From Candolleomyces eurysporus (taxonomy: Eukaryota > Basidiomycota > Agaricomycetes > Agaricales > Psathyrellaceae), in the NCBI GenBank assembly GCA_027579435.1, contig JANBPK010000015.1:62001-126000 (forward strand): a stretch of DNA of 64,000 bases. The letters run 5' to 3'. Below the pieces are notes generated by a model, which was given only the letters and a program-made list of their open reading frames with translations, made no database searches and was not told the origin of the DNA. Every line of letters starts with the position of its first letter. Positions within the stretch are counted from its first letter, which is position 1. Shown piece after piece: positions 22,487 to 34,049 of the stretch. The position numbers were made by a program, and so were the translations under genes.

Positions 22487-22508
22487 GACGTCGAGCTCTG
22501 TACCAGAG
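22487..22508 (+). promoter_or_regulatory. Shared upstream block, NACHT 4 copy
   Basis: GACGTC at 22487-22492 and CTCTG-TAC-CAGAG at 22496-22508, about 200 bp before the NACHT 4 start; same pair and spacing as before NACHT 2 and NACHT 3. Confidence 0.45.
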
Positions 22509-22711
22509 AGAGTGAATTCTTTCTCTCATGATCACCGAGATTCTATTCAACGAGACCAGTAAGCCGGCGCATGATAAGACACCGTGCAAGTGCCCAACAA
22601 GCTTTGGAGGCTGTGGACAACGCGTTGAGCTCGTGGCATCCTCGCAGCCACAAAGGTGTGAGTTCCATCGACAGTGATGCTGCTAGNCCCCCTTCACACT
22701 CTACCACCATC

Positions 22712-24959
22712 ATGGCGAATCGTGCAAACCCGAGGTTCACCCCCTACCCTCAGCGTCCTGCCCGTGGGACGACCGATGACGGCGACGTCCAAGGTCCCCG
22801 AGGAGAAACCCGTAACCGCAACCATCTTGTCAGATACAGTATTTTGCCTGTCCCTCAAACCGTATACTTGCAGCAGGGAAGCCAGGCACCCATCTTCAAC
22901 GCTCCTATCGCAGGAGGTGTCAACCACTATACCTCAGGTGCAGACGGTGCGTAAAACATTTCCTGGTATGAAGGTTCTATCTTCTAACCTCGATGTGCTA
23001 GTCCTCCAAATTCTTTACGATCACTCGGCCACGGGAGCGATGCACGACTCCGATGAACGATTTCCTCCCCCATTGTGCCATCCCGGAACCCGCGAGGCCG
23101 TTGTGATTCGCATCAAGGATTGGTACGGGTATCAGCAAGGCCCTAACAAGCCCATTATGTGGGTCCATGCACCTGCGGGGTACGGCAAGACCGCCATCGC
23201 TGGCACCATCTCCAAGATGCTCGAAGAAATCGTGGGACTCGATTTCAATCCTCTCGGGGCCACGTTCTTCTTCTGGAGGACATCCGCCGAGCGAAACAAC
23301 CCCACACGCTTCATTATTACCATCGCTCACCAACTGGCCATCTCCATCCCCGAACTCAAGCCTCATATCGCGAATGCGATCAGCCGGAGCCCGCTTATTC
23401 TCAAGAAAGCGCTGGAGATTCAACTAGTCAAGCTGATCGTCGAGCCCTTCAAGGCTTTAGGCGACTTGAAAGATATCCCGAATCGATTGGTTATCATTGA
23501 TGGCCTCGACGAATGTATCAGCTCGGAGCAAGAGTCACGGGTGGAGAAGAAGTACGCTGAAGACCAGGAGAAAGCTCAAGTCCGAATCCTCGATCTCATT
23601 CACTCCCTCCAATCTCATCGCCTCCCCCTCTCATTTCTGATCCTCAGCAGACCAGAAGCCTGGATCAAGCAGCACATCGAGTCAAGATCGTTCACGGATT
23701 TGGTGGAGGTAGTGGACCTCTACGCAGTTGGAGATCATATGAGCGATGTGGAGAAGTACGTACGGGCCGAACTCTCTCGCATCGCAGCAAAGATTGGGGA
23801 CGCGGAGTGGCCTACAGAGAATATCGTACACAGCTTCGTTCGGAAAACCAATGGGCACATGGTCTACGCCTCGACCGTTATCCGGCACATCGACGACCCA
23901 TACGACGACCCGCGGAAACGCCTCAAAGATATCCTCGACGGTTCAAATGACTCGAATCGTGACCTTACACACTCCACCCCTTTCTCCTCCCTTCACGAGC
24001 TATACAGGCAGATCATGCGATCTTGTCCAGAGAGCAATCGCTTGCTCATGGTCGAGGTACTCGAAGACATAATCATAACAGCCGGCTCTATCGATGAATA
24101 TTATGGTCTCTCCCGCGCTCTCGGTGTCCTTGACTCTCTGTCTAGTCGAGCGGCAGGTTGTGGGGCTAGAGCTATTCGGGGCCTCCATGCAGTCGTTCGC
24201 GTATCAGACTCCCCCAAGGCGTTCACGATGTTCCCTTCCCCACTAAACCCTTTCATTCACTCTTCCTTTGTCGAGTTCTTGATGAACCCTATGCTATCAT
24301 TGGATTTCGCCATCGACAAGAAGAAGGGACGTCGACGACTTCTATGGAATTGTCTTGAATGCATATCCGGCATTGACAGCCAAAGTAAGGTACAAGGAAC
24401 TCACCTCCAGTTTGTCCTTCACAGGTTTCCAGACCTCTGGGCCACGGCCTGGTCGAGCAAAGAGGATGCACAGCTTTGCCAGGACGAATACGTCAAAGTG
24501 GTCAAAAAGCTACTAATCATCGACCTTACGACCTGTTTCGTCAAGGCCCTCGAGGTTCCTGTCTGGGGGAGCAAGTTCCCCTATGATACCAGTTTATCTC
24601 CTTTCAAGTTGAATTTCGTCTATTCGCTTGAGCATCTGTCCAAGGAGTCCGACCCTCTTTCCCAGCAGGCCATTATGCATGTTCTCTCTTCGATAGACCG
24701 AGCCATAGGCCATCTGTACGCTGATCATCGATTCGATATGAGTTTTTTGCATACACTGAAGTTTCAAGAATACTTGCAGAAGCTCCACAATCGCTCGACG
24801 AATTCAAACAGTTGGAAATCTGACGAAGTTACTCGGGCTTTGAATAACCTTGGGCTTGACTTGAAGAGGTGGCCCAGAGGGGAAAGCGGAGACCCGCCTT
24901 TGGGGTGGAGCTCAAACATCCGGCCAATTTTAGACTACATCCGCGGGAACGATCTTTAG
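22712..24959 (+). CDS. NACHT NTPase (NLR-like) 4
   Basis: Exon 1 22712-22946 (78 codons plus one base), intron 22947-23001 (GTGCGT donor, GCTAG acceptor), exon 2 23002-24959; 730 residues, intact. The leader motif is LQQGSQAPIFNAPIAGG, so two glycines of the sister motif are alanines here. NACHT motifs are complete (GYGKTAIAG, RLVIIDGLDEC, SFLILSRPE). The variable patches are distinctive: AGSIDEYYGLSRALGVLDS, a longer stretch after LHAVVRVSDS, and an unrelated segment after TTCFVK. It is the last plus-strand NACHT gene; downstream lie the shared 3' flank and then, tail to tail, the only intact bZIP gene. An N at 22687 lies upstream of the start and does not affect coding. Confidence 0.9.
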
Positions 24960-25977
24960 ATATGGACGTAGTACATAGGTAGCGCAGCATGTAACATTCT
25001 ACCAACCCAGCCACGACCACGATACGCCCTTTTCTCTAGTATGTATCACGTAGCTCCAACGGGGCTTCAGCGTTTCACCTGTACACCTCACANTTTTTTG
25101 CCATATGTATCAGGAATGTATATACCACAGAAAACTTAGATACCCTTTCTCTCGTCGTCTTAGACTATTCGTTGGTAGTTGTTATGATGCACGCTGATTC
25201 CACATCCTACGAACCTGAACTGCGAAAGTGAATTCGAAAAACCAGGACGAGCGCTACAGCAACAGTCCGGAGAGCAGCATGCACGCTCATGAACACCTCA
25301 GGGAGCGCTCACCCCTTGGGAGAGTAAGAACAACAGAGCACAAGAAACCAGAACCCAGAAAGAAAAAAATCTCATTAAATAATTTATTATTCGTAGTAAC
25401 TACCACTTCGAATCCACCCCGGCAAGAGAGGGCGATAAGATTCAGAAGAAAAAACTACACTAAAAACTACACATCGACGACTAGAACGTCCGACTCGATA
25501 CTCTTTATCAACCTCGACGTCAACTTCGACATGACGATATCGATTCGACTGGTTGATTGGGGTTCGCCACGCCTACACGCTCGTACCAAGCTCACTACCA
25601 ACCAGGTTGGTGTACATGCAAGGCAGCGTAGACGGGGTTTGATGTTCGTAAAGGAAAAAAGAAAGAAGAGAGAGATGAGGCAACGAGGGAACTCTTGAGA
25701 CGAAAAGTCATTCTTGGATACTACTACGATCACGATGATAAGAGGTGACAGGAAAAGTAAAGGAATAGAGACGGAAGGAAAGACGTATTACTCTGTACTA
25801 AGTAAGAAACCGCAGACCAAAGGAAAAAAAGAAAAGAGAGATGTAACACAGAAGCCGGCCGAGACAAAAGACATAGAAGGGGAACGAAAAAGACGAACAA
25901 TGAGCGGGGAGTAAGCACTCGATCGAGAGAGATCCTTTCAAACACTTTCACAGCCGTCCACCTCGTACACACTCCGC
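24960..25977 (+). repeat. Left-array 3' flank, copy between NACHT 4 and the intact bZIP gene
   Basis: Same landmark order as the other copies. It separates two convergent intact genes, so termination signals for both should lie here. An isolated N at 25093 precedes a T run. No gene is seen. Confidence 0.65.
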
Positions 25978-28950
25978 TCAATCCCTCCTCGAAATCCTCC
26001 TCACGAGTCCCCCACATGCCGCACTCACACACGCCGTCGGGCACTCAGTCGATCCCAACGCCAAACCCCTCATCTTCTCCTCGAGGGAATCGGTCAAGCC
26101 AGCAGGCTCCTTCGATGTCAGGGCAGCTGACGACGGTGATGATGACGACGGCACAGCAGCCCCCAACACAGGACTCGACGGCACACTCCAACTTCCACCC
26201 CGACTCACATTCCTCGCCGGCACCACACTCTTCCTCTCCCGCTCCTTATCCTCCTCGATATCCACCACCCTCACGACAGCCTTGCCCTCCAACACCCTCC
26301 TGACCTTATCCTCGTCCCAGTTCTGCTTCGACTGACCACCCCTCGTTGATGACGACGATGACGACCCAGAGAACGCGTCCCAGAACGCCTGGCCCATCCT
26401 CTTGAGAACCGTCTGGCTCGCTACAGCAGCCAACATCGCAGCCTGCGCCTGTTGCTCTCTCTGCAGTTGAACCTGCCTTGCCCGCTCCTTCTCCTTCTCA
26501 TCAGATGGCGATGACGACGACTTCTCTTTCCCGGACGACGGTGAGAACAATGCGGTCGACCCCTTCCCGCTGAGCAGAGCAGCCAAAAGAGGGTGGTGCA
26601 CGTCGCTCGTATTCGAGACGTTGGCAAGCGGCAGGCGCTCGGAAGATGAGCTCGATGACGAGGATGCTTTGCCCGACAAGACACCCGCCGACACACCAGT
26701 GAAGTACGACGGCCGCAGCCCAGCTGCCAGGCCTGACAGGTGTTGACGTTCCTGCTGGTGCTGATACACGTTCTGTTGACGTCCCCGCTCCTGTTGCTGT
26801 AATTGCTGCTGATGCCAGTGATACTGAGCGGCCATCTTGCCCCACAAGTGCATACGATAACTGATCGCCAGCATCAGCATACGAGATAGATAGTAGATTT
26901 AATGGGAAAAATACGCACGCATCCATGCTCTTCATCGTGAACATATTCATGTCCGCGAACCCTTCGAATGTCACCGCCTTGTTCTCCTTGCCCTCGTTCT
27001 CCCTGGCCTCCTTCTCAACCGTCTTCTCCTCGTTCTCACGAGAGGCCGACATGCGGCTCATAAGTGGGTTCATATTCTCCTGCAAACCCAAGCCGACCTT
27101 GGCTGGGACTGGGGTATACGAAGCAGCATCTGGGATTCGGATCGTAAGCCATCGGCGATGGGGACAGAAAGCATGTGTACTCACTCATCCTGCCCATATT
27201 CGCAAAGCCACTGGCCACGCTAGGCATAAACGCGGTATGCACGGGGAGGACGCCGCCAGCTGCAGCTCCACCCCAGAAGGCGCTGCCGTTGGCGCCAGTG
27301 TTGTTATTCGGAAGGTCCTTCTGAGTATTGGGTCGCAAGAGATTGCTGCTCGAGGCTGTGGAATGATCTGTGAGAAGTGGCATCGGGAAGGGGAAGTCGG
27401 TGAACATACCGAGCTGTTGTTGCTGCTCTCTGAGCGCGAGCATATCCGCAGCACTCCTCTCGGGAAGAGGTGCGGGAGGTGGGAGATTGCTGGTCGCGTC
27501 CTGGTAGCTGGGAGCGTTGGTGCCCCGGCCGTCGAGAAGACTTCGCTTGAGGGCCTCAATTTCCTGCCTCAGCGCCACATTCTCGCTAAGGCTTGTGCCG
27601 AGTTCTGTGCGAATCGCTTCGAGGAGTCGATCACGCTCAGCGATGTCGAGCTCGAGGGTGGAGATATATTCTGTGGTAATCAATTAGCGACGTTACGGAG
27701 GAAAAGAAACAGTAAGGAAGGTACTCACCCTTTCGTCGAACTCGGAAATTCCGTGCACTGATCTTGTTCCTGAGCTGCCTCTTCTCCTTGCTGCTCATCT
27801 TTGCTAGCATCTCGGCGCTGGGTCGCCAGTCAGCAGGAAGGTCGTCTCCGTGCTCGTCCCCGTCCATATCCACAACGGAGCCTTCCCTCGTCGCTGGAGC
27901 TGCCTTGCCCACCTTGAAGCCTGACCCACTGGCGTTGGCGCCAATCAAAGCGTTGACACCCAACCCACTGGAGCTGCCGACGGCACTCGGCGTGGTGACA
28001 TTGAAGGTTCCAGGTGGGATCGCAAACGAAGCGCTAATGCTGAGCCCATCGATGCCCAGATCGAAAGGTGTGACCTTGCGACCATGAGCGACGAGTGCGT
28101 TACCGGTCAAGATGGTGTTGGTGCTGGTTTGCGCAGGTCGTGGCGGTGCGTCCTCCTTCTCGCCCTCCTCTTCTGCCGCCTCCTCTTCGTGATGCGAACT
28201 GGGCGGACTGGGGAGTGTAGCCGCCGTTTTCCGCCCCCTTCCTGCTCCTGCTCCCCGCACGTTCTCCTTGTTCTCCTTCAACACGCTACCGGCGTAGACA
28301 GCGACTGCAGCAGGTGGTGCTGCGCTGCTCTTTTTGGAGATACCACCACTCTGAATGGTCCCACGACGAGCACTGCCTCGACCGCCCACCTTGACAGGGG
28401 CGATGGTGAGTGTAAGTCGATCTTGTTGCNGGGCTGGGGCGGGTGGTGCTGGTGCTGAGCTCGTCGCCTTCTCTTCCTCCTCTTCCTCCATGACGACGAG
28501 TGGCACGGGGGAATCCACGAGCTGGGGATCGATGCCCATCTCCACCGCGCCCATGCCCATCAGTGCATTCAAATCGCTCATCCCCCCATCGCTGCCTCCG
28601 GCGGGCATCGGGGATGTCATCATCAATGGCATGGTGGAGAAATCGAAGGTGGGGAGGTCAAAGGGAGCATCGTTCATGAGCTTGGAGCCGTCGTCGCCGG
28701 TGTCGAGGAAGTCGAATAGCGCATCGGAGGAGTGGTCACCGAGCGGGCTGCCCGACGTCGATGGAAAGGCGGGATAGGGCGGCGGCTGGGGCGGGGTCGG
28801 GAGATGGTGGGACATGGGGGTGCTCTCGCGCGACGACGAGGAGAAGCTGCCGCTGGGCGAGGGGTTAGGGTTTCCGATGAAGAATTCTGGGTGGAGGAGG
28901 TCTGCAATGTCCCAGGCATTGCTGCCTCTATGCAAATTGTCGACCTGCAT
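25978..28950 (-). CDS. bZIP transcription factor, the only intact copy
   Basis: Four exons on the minus strand: 27729-28950, 27185-27670, 26919-27129 and 25978-26860, introns about 55-58 bp, 933 residues. The start is the Met of MQVDNLHRG; a longer frame upstream has no ATG. The basic region KRQLRNKISARNFRVRRK ends exon 1 and has the N-x7-R spacing of bZIP proteins; the zipper (STLELDIAERDRLLEAI ... ENVALRQEIEALKRSLL) begins exon 2, so an intron splits the domain. The N-terminal half is Ser/Pro-rich with acidic runs (EEEEEE), typical of an activation domain; the C-terminal half is Gln-rich, then Ser-rich. It should act in the nucleus as a dimer; targets are unknown. An N at 28430 keeps the frame. 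A further intron near the C-terminus cannot be excluded (GTGAGT near 26025-26030). Confidence 0.85.
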
Positions 28951-29205
28951 ATTATCGATGGTTGTGGTGTAGAGCAAAGAGCGTATGCACGACTGACGCT
29001 CGAGCGGGCTGCTGACTCATTTCCAACTCCGACGCCTCGGCCGGCCATCGACGCGTCCAGCTGCTGCGGCACGGAGTTTTTGTTCTCTTCCTTTCTACCG
29101 CTTTCTAGGGTTCCACCGCCGACACTGCCTTCATCTTCAAGACTCCAATCCGATAAAATCATACCGCATCAGCCCCACCTTACGCCCACGTTTATCTGAT
29201 TCTTC
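28951..29205 (-). promoter_or_regulatory. Promoter side of the intact bZIP gene
   Basis: About 250 bp between the bZIP start and the right-array flank repeat. GC-rich, with pyrimidine tracts on the plus strand near 29080-29105. I see no clear TATA box or operator. Confidence 0.3.
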
Positions 29206-30310
29206 ATGGCTCGACGGTCAATATGTTTTCTGCTGTCACCTGAGCATGGTCNGCCTCGAGGCCATTTCCTATCCCGGATTGGGACATACTTCCTCGACAT
29301 CATCGCAAGCCATCATACTAGCCTGATTCTCGTCGGCATACATATCTGGACTTCTTGCTCTTGCCACCACGAAGAGTCTTCCAAACGAGCGTTGTCTGGT
29401 CGAAATACTGTATTTTTCGNNCGCTGTTTTTGTCCCTTCTCATCCATCCTCGAACCTGGATCCCTCTCAAAAGCTTCCGTGGAGACACTTGACCTCTAAT
29501 CCCCGCACTCTTCACCCCAGCTCTGATGTTATCTCCATCGACCGTCTCTCGGTGTATCAACAGATCCGAATTCGGATCTCTTCAGTTCTATCGTCTATGA
29601 ATAGGTGACCGGACACCTTCATCTTGGTCCTCAACCGCCCGAAACTCGATCTTCTCGGACTTCCGTCTAAATTCTAATGGCCTTCCCTACACATCGTCGT
29701 GAATGTACAAGAGAATAGGCTCCATCTGAATGTGATACCACTTTGCCTCCCCACAAACGTCCTGCACTAACTCATTCACGGGTCGCAACGCTCTGGCTGC
29801 TCATAATCAAAATCCTTTAATACCCGAACGACTCTTCCGCATCCCATTCTTTCGTTTTCTTCGAGCGGCTTGGAGTTCTTCCGGCGAACATGACAATCCC
29901 ACCGCGAACATGACATTGCGGACCAAAGCAAGGTCTCTACGAGCTTGGCTCGACAGGAAAACCACAGCAGCGCTCAGAAGGACCGGAGATGCCCAACAAG
30001 CCGCTCAAACACGAAGATATGTGTATAAGAGCAGCGGAGGACGATGCAACTATTAGCAGCATATCTATAAACTTCGATGGGAAAGTAAGAACAGTGCGAT
30101 AGCCTGGGCGTTTTACAAGACTCAGTGGCGAACGATGACGCAGGCCGCAAGGGCGAAATTCCCAGTAGCCTCTTGACTGAGGAAACATATTCGTTTTTGA
30201 CGACCTCCTTCCAGAGTAGGTTGAAGATGGTCTCCTTCCAGCTTCTTGTCGATTGTAATTCTGAATGAACAATCGAGACACCCTTACCATGTCGTTTGCT
30301 AACTTCCTCT
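29206..30310 (-). repeat. Right-array 3' flank, copy after NACHT 5
   Basis: Matches about 32919-33860 with high identity from ATGGTCAATAT through TCCTATCCCGGATTGGGAC, AGAGTCTTCCAAACGAGCG and ATGCCCAACAAGCCGCTC. This copy has about 200 extra bases at 30015-30240, part of which (CCTCTTGACTGAGGAA) resembles 36957-36975. It contains Ns at 29252 and 29420-29421. The short plus-strand frame at 29206 is disrupted in the other copy and is not taken as a gene. Confidence 0.7.
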
Positions 30311-30492
30311 CCTCCGATTGATACTGAACTCTAGTGAGCTCCGACCATGTCCCTCCTAGGGGTCCATGAGCAAAGAGTGGCTAGAAAACTCAGCCACCCC
30401 TCGCCACCGGCTGCGTCTCGTTGTCACGAAAATATGCGGTGTTGGTAGAATGCTACTACAAGGCGAACTATCTATTACCTATAGCCGCATAT

Positions 30493-32570
30493 CTAATTTT
30501 GGATGGAACGTATCAAGCGCGGCATATATTTAGCTTTACTCGCCTTCACCAGTGCTTCGAAGACGTCCTTGTGTTCGCGTCGCAGATTCCCCAACGCCCG
30601 AGCAAGATCCTCTGAGGGCCGCCCACGCAAGCCTGAGGAGCTGCTCACCCAATTCACGTAACCGGCCAACTCATCACGAAATGGTGTAGATGACAAAGCT
30701 TCAAGGTCGAGGACACTATTCTGTGCAAACTGGTTGGCGAGATAAACGAACGCTCCATCCACTGAAGATCGAACATGGGCGATGGCTTTCCAGACGAGAG
30801 AATCGAGCTCCCCGTCGACATTTTTGAACGAATGGAAGAGAGTATATGAGGTTGGTGTTGCGTAATGGGTGATTACAGGATGACTGAAGAGCTTCATAAA
30901 ACAGGTCGTCAAGTCGATTGCAAGCAATGTACGGAGCGCTTTGAGAGATTCGGCTTCACATGATTGTATGACGGCTTTGCTCGACCAGACCCGAGTCCAA
31001 ATGCGTCGAAAGACGTAAAGAGAAAAGAGGAGGTGGTCTTCTTCCTCTAACTTGGTTTGCATGGTGACGGTGGACATGAATTCCAGGCATTTCCAGAGAA
31101 ATCGTTGCCCTCCCTTCTGCGTGTCGATGGCAAACTCCAATGAGAGCTGACTATCCATGAGGAATTCGGGGAAAGTGGAATGCATGAAAGGTTCCAGCGA
31201 ACCGTCGACATTGTCGTCGGGGATACCCATCGGGCGGAGCACTGCATGAAGACCTCGAATGGCTCGGATGCCGCTACCTGGTGCCCGACCAGAAAAGGAA
31301 TCCAGGGTGGCGAGAGCACGTTGCAAGCCAAAGCCTCCCCGAAAACAAAAGCGTGTCACGATGATGTCTTCAAGCACCTCGACCATTAGCGGGCGGTGAC
31401 TTGCTGGGCAGGATCGCATGATCTGCCTGTAGAGCTCGTAAAGGGAGGAGAAAGGGGTCGAGTTTGCAAGGTCTCGATTTGAGTCAGAGGATGAGTCGAG
31501 GATGTTCTTGAGGCGTTCTCGGGGGTCATCGTATGGATCTTCAATGTGTCGAATAACAGTCGAGGCGTAGAGCATGTGGCCGTTGGCCTTCCAAATGAAG
31601 CGATCGGCGATAAACTTTCCTGGCCACCCCTCGTCCCCGATGTTTGCTCCGATGCGAGAAAGCTCGGCCCGTACGTACTTCTCCACATCGCCCATCCGAT
31701 CTCCGACTTCGTATAGGTTCACGGTCTCTACAACGCCGTTGAATGATCTTGACTCGATGTGCTGCTTGATCCAGGCCTCTGGCCTGCTGAGGACCAGGAA
31801 GGAGAGGGGGAGACGATGGGATTGGAGGGTGTGAATGAGCTCGAGCACTCGGACTTGAACTTTCTCCTGGTCTTCGGCGTACTTCTTCTCCACTCGAGAC
31901 TCTTGCTCCGAGTTGATACACTCGTCGAGCCCGTCGATGATAACCAATCGTTTTGGGATGTCTCCCAACTCGCCCACGGCCTTGAAGGGCTCCACGATTA
32001 GCTTCACGAGTTGAACCTCGAGAGCTTTCCTGAGAATCATCGGATTCCGCTTGACTGCGTTTTCGACATGGGGTGTAAGTTCCGGGATGGACATCGCGAG
32101 CTGGTAAGCGATGGTGATGATGAATCGGGCAGGGCTGTTGCGCTCGGGAGACGTCCTCCAGAAGAAGAACGTGGCCCCGAGAGGACTGAAATCGAGGCCC
32201 ACGGTTTCTTCGAGCATCTTGGAGACGGTTCCAGCGACGGCGGTCTTCCCATACCCTGCAGGTGCATGGACCCACATGATCGGCTTTCCAGGGCCTTGTT
32301 GATATCCATACCAATCTGTAATACGAATCACGACGGCCTCGCGAGTTCCAGGGTGGCACATCGGGGGAGGAAATCGCTCCTCGGAGTCGTGCATGGCTCC
32401 GGTCGCCGAATGTTCGTACAGGAATTGGAGTGCTGGTATAATCAGGTACGTTATCATTTTGCGGAATCTCTGCCGATTCACTTACCATCAGTGCCCGAAA
32501 CATAGGTAGTGAACGTTGGGTTGTTTGCTACAAAGTTGTTCGCGTTCTTGAAGTAAGACACGGACGACAT
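30493..32570 (-). CDS. NACHT NTPase (NLR-like) 5
   Basis: Exon 1 32486-32570, intron 32433-32485 (GTAAGT donor, CCAG acceptor), exon 2 30493-32432; 674 residues. The first exon encodes just 28 residues, MSSVSYFKNANNFVANN followed by a PTFTTYVSGTD tail, a leader unlike that of the left array. Exon 2 begins ALQFLYEHSATGAMHDS, then Walker A PAGYGKTAVAG, Walker B RLVIIDGLDEC and SFLVLSRPE. The C-terminal region is related to that of the left-array genes but ends differently (LIRSIQN). A long frame extends into the intron, but the splice sites are shared by all four right-array genes, so the spliced form is preferred. No effector or repeat domain is recognised. Confidence 0.88.
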
Positions 32571-32615
32571 GGTGGTGTCAGCTGGAGAAAAGCGGCGAAG
32601 CTGTTATCGATGGAG

Positions 32616-32705
32616 CCAAGCGCTGGTGCACTGCTATGCCTCGTGGCAGCTGTGACATCCCCACGCCTAGCCCACCTGACATTTAGCGCTTGTTGGGCGC
32701 TTGTT
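32616..32705 (-). promoter_or_regulatory. Right-array upstream block, NACHT 5 copy
   Basis: Conserved block 50-140 bp before the start: plus-strand landmarks are AAGCGCT, GCTATGCCTCGTGGCAGCTG, CCCCACGCCTAGCCCACCTGAC and AGCGCTTGTTGGGCG. It recurs before NACHT 6 and NACHT 7 while the sequence around it drifts. It contains an E-box-like CAGCTG. Probably the core promoter of this sub-array. Confidence 0.45.
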
Positions 32706-32852
32706 TCCCAATTAATCAAACAGGCAACCTGTAGACGTATCTCCCATCGTTACCACCCGATGTACTGGATCAGATGATGAAAAGGTCCCGGAGTACTCAA
32801 ATGTTGCAAAATATCATGTGTGGAAGCGCTGAGAATCCGTTGGCAGTGATTG

Positions 32853-32905
32853 AGGCGGGGTCGGAAGATGGCGGGACATGGGCGTACCGCCGGGGGACGA
32901 ACAGA
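32853..32905 (-). pseudogene. bZIP exon-1 micro-fragment
   Basis: Read on the minus strand, this short piece encodes TPMSRHLPTPPQS, matching TPMSHHLPTPPQP of the intact bZIP N-terminus (around 28790-28825). It lies directly next to the flank repeat starting at 32919, just as the intact bZIP gene lies next to the copy at 29206, so it marks an old duplication of the bZIP/NACHT junction. Confidence 0.6.
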
Positions 32906-32918
32906 AGGTGCCCATGGC

Positions 32919-33860
32919 TCGATGGTCAATATTTTTCTCTGCTGTCACCTGAGCATGGTTGGCCTCCAGGCCATTTCCTATCCCGGATTGGGACATACTT
33001 CCTCGACATCATCGCAAGCCATCATACTAGCCTGATTCTCGTCGGCGTACATATCTGGACTTCTCGCTCTTGCCACCACGAAGAGTCTTCCAAACGAGCG
33101 TTGTCTAGTCGAGATACTGTATTTTTTCGCGCATTTTTGTCCCTTCTCATCCTTCCTCGAACCTGGATCCCCCTCAAAAGCTTCCGTGGAGCCACTTGAC
33201 CTCTAATCCCCGCACTCTTCACCCCAGCTCTGATGTTATCTCCATCGACCATCTCCCGTTCCCGATTATTGTCACGGTGTATCAACAGATCCGAATTCGG
33301 ATCTCTTCAATTCTATCGTCTATGAATAGGTGACCGGACAGCTTCATCTTGGTCCTCAACCGCCCGAAACTCGATCTTTCCGGACTTTGCCTTTTGACAG
33401 TTTCGACACAAATAGCCTCTTCGTTCAAATTCTAAAGGCCTTCCCTACACATCGTCGGGATTGTACAAAAGAATAGGCTCCATCTCTTGAATGTGATACC
33501 ACTTAGCTTCTCCACGAACGTCATGCACTAACTCACTAACGGGTCGCAATGCCCTGGCTGCTCATACTCAAAATCTTTTGATACCCAAACGACTCTTTCG
33601 CATCCCAGTCTTTCGTTGTCTTCGAGCGGCTTGGAGTTCTTCCAGCGAATATGACAATCCCACCGCGAACATGACATTGCGGACCAAATCAAGGTCTTGA
33701 CGAGCTTGTCTCAGCAGGGAAACCAGAGCAGCGTTCAGAAGGACCAGAGATGCCCAACAAGCCGCTCAAACTCGAAGTCGATGGTGATCTCATCGATTGT
33801 AATTTTGGATAAACAATCGAGACACCCCTGACCATGCTGTTTGTTCACTTCCTCTCCTTC
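32919..33860 (-). repeat. Right-array 3' flank, copy after NACHT 6
   Basis: Second copy of 29206-30310, lacking the extra 200 bp. Between this flank and the NACHT 6 stop, 33861-34049 contains a short segment (CACTAAATCATG, GTTGGTAGAGTGTTACTACAAGGCGAGCTA) also present before the stops of NACHT 5 and NACHT 7. No gene is seen. Confidence 0.7.
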
Positions 33861-34049
33861 GATTGATATCGAACTCAGCTGTGAGAGCCGACCATTTCTC
33901 CGTACACGATGAGGTTGGTGAATGAGGAGTGGTTCAAAAATTCAGCGCCCCCTGGCCACCGACTGCGTCTCGTTGTCACTAAATCATGTAGTGTTGGTAG
34001 AGTGTTACTACAAGGCGAGCTAGGCTACCTATTACCTATAGCCCCATAT

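Noticed and set aside
24960..25977. Left-array flank repeats as solo LTRs of a retrotransposon
   Set aside because: No TG...CA ends with target-site duplications, no polymerase or integrase fragments nearby, and the copies occur only in a fixed place after NACHT genes.
29206..29499. Plus-strand frame with a hydrophobic stretch in the right-array flank
   Set aside because: The equivalent sequence at 32919 is interrupted by a stop and shifts. The open stretch in this copy depends on N bases.
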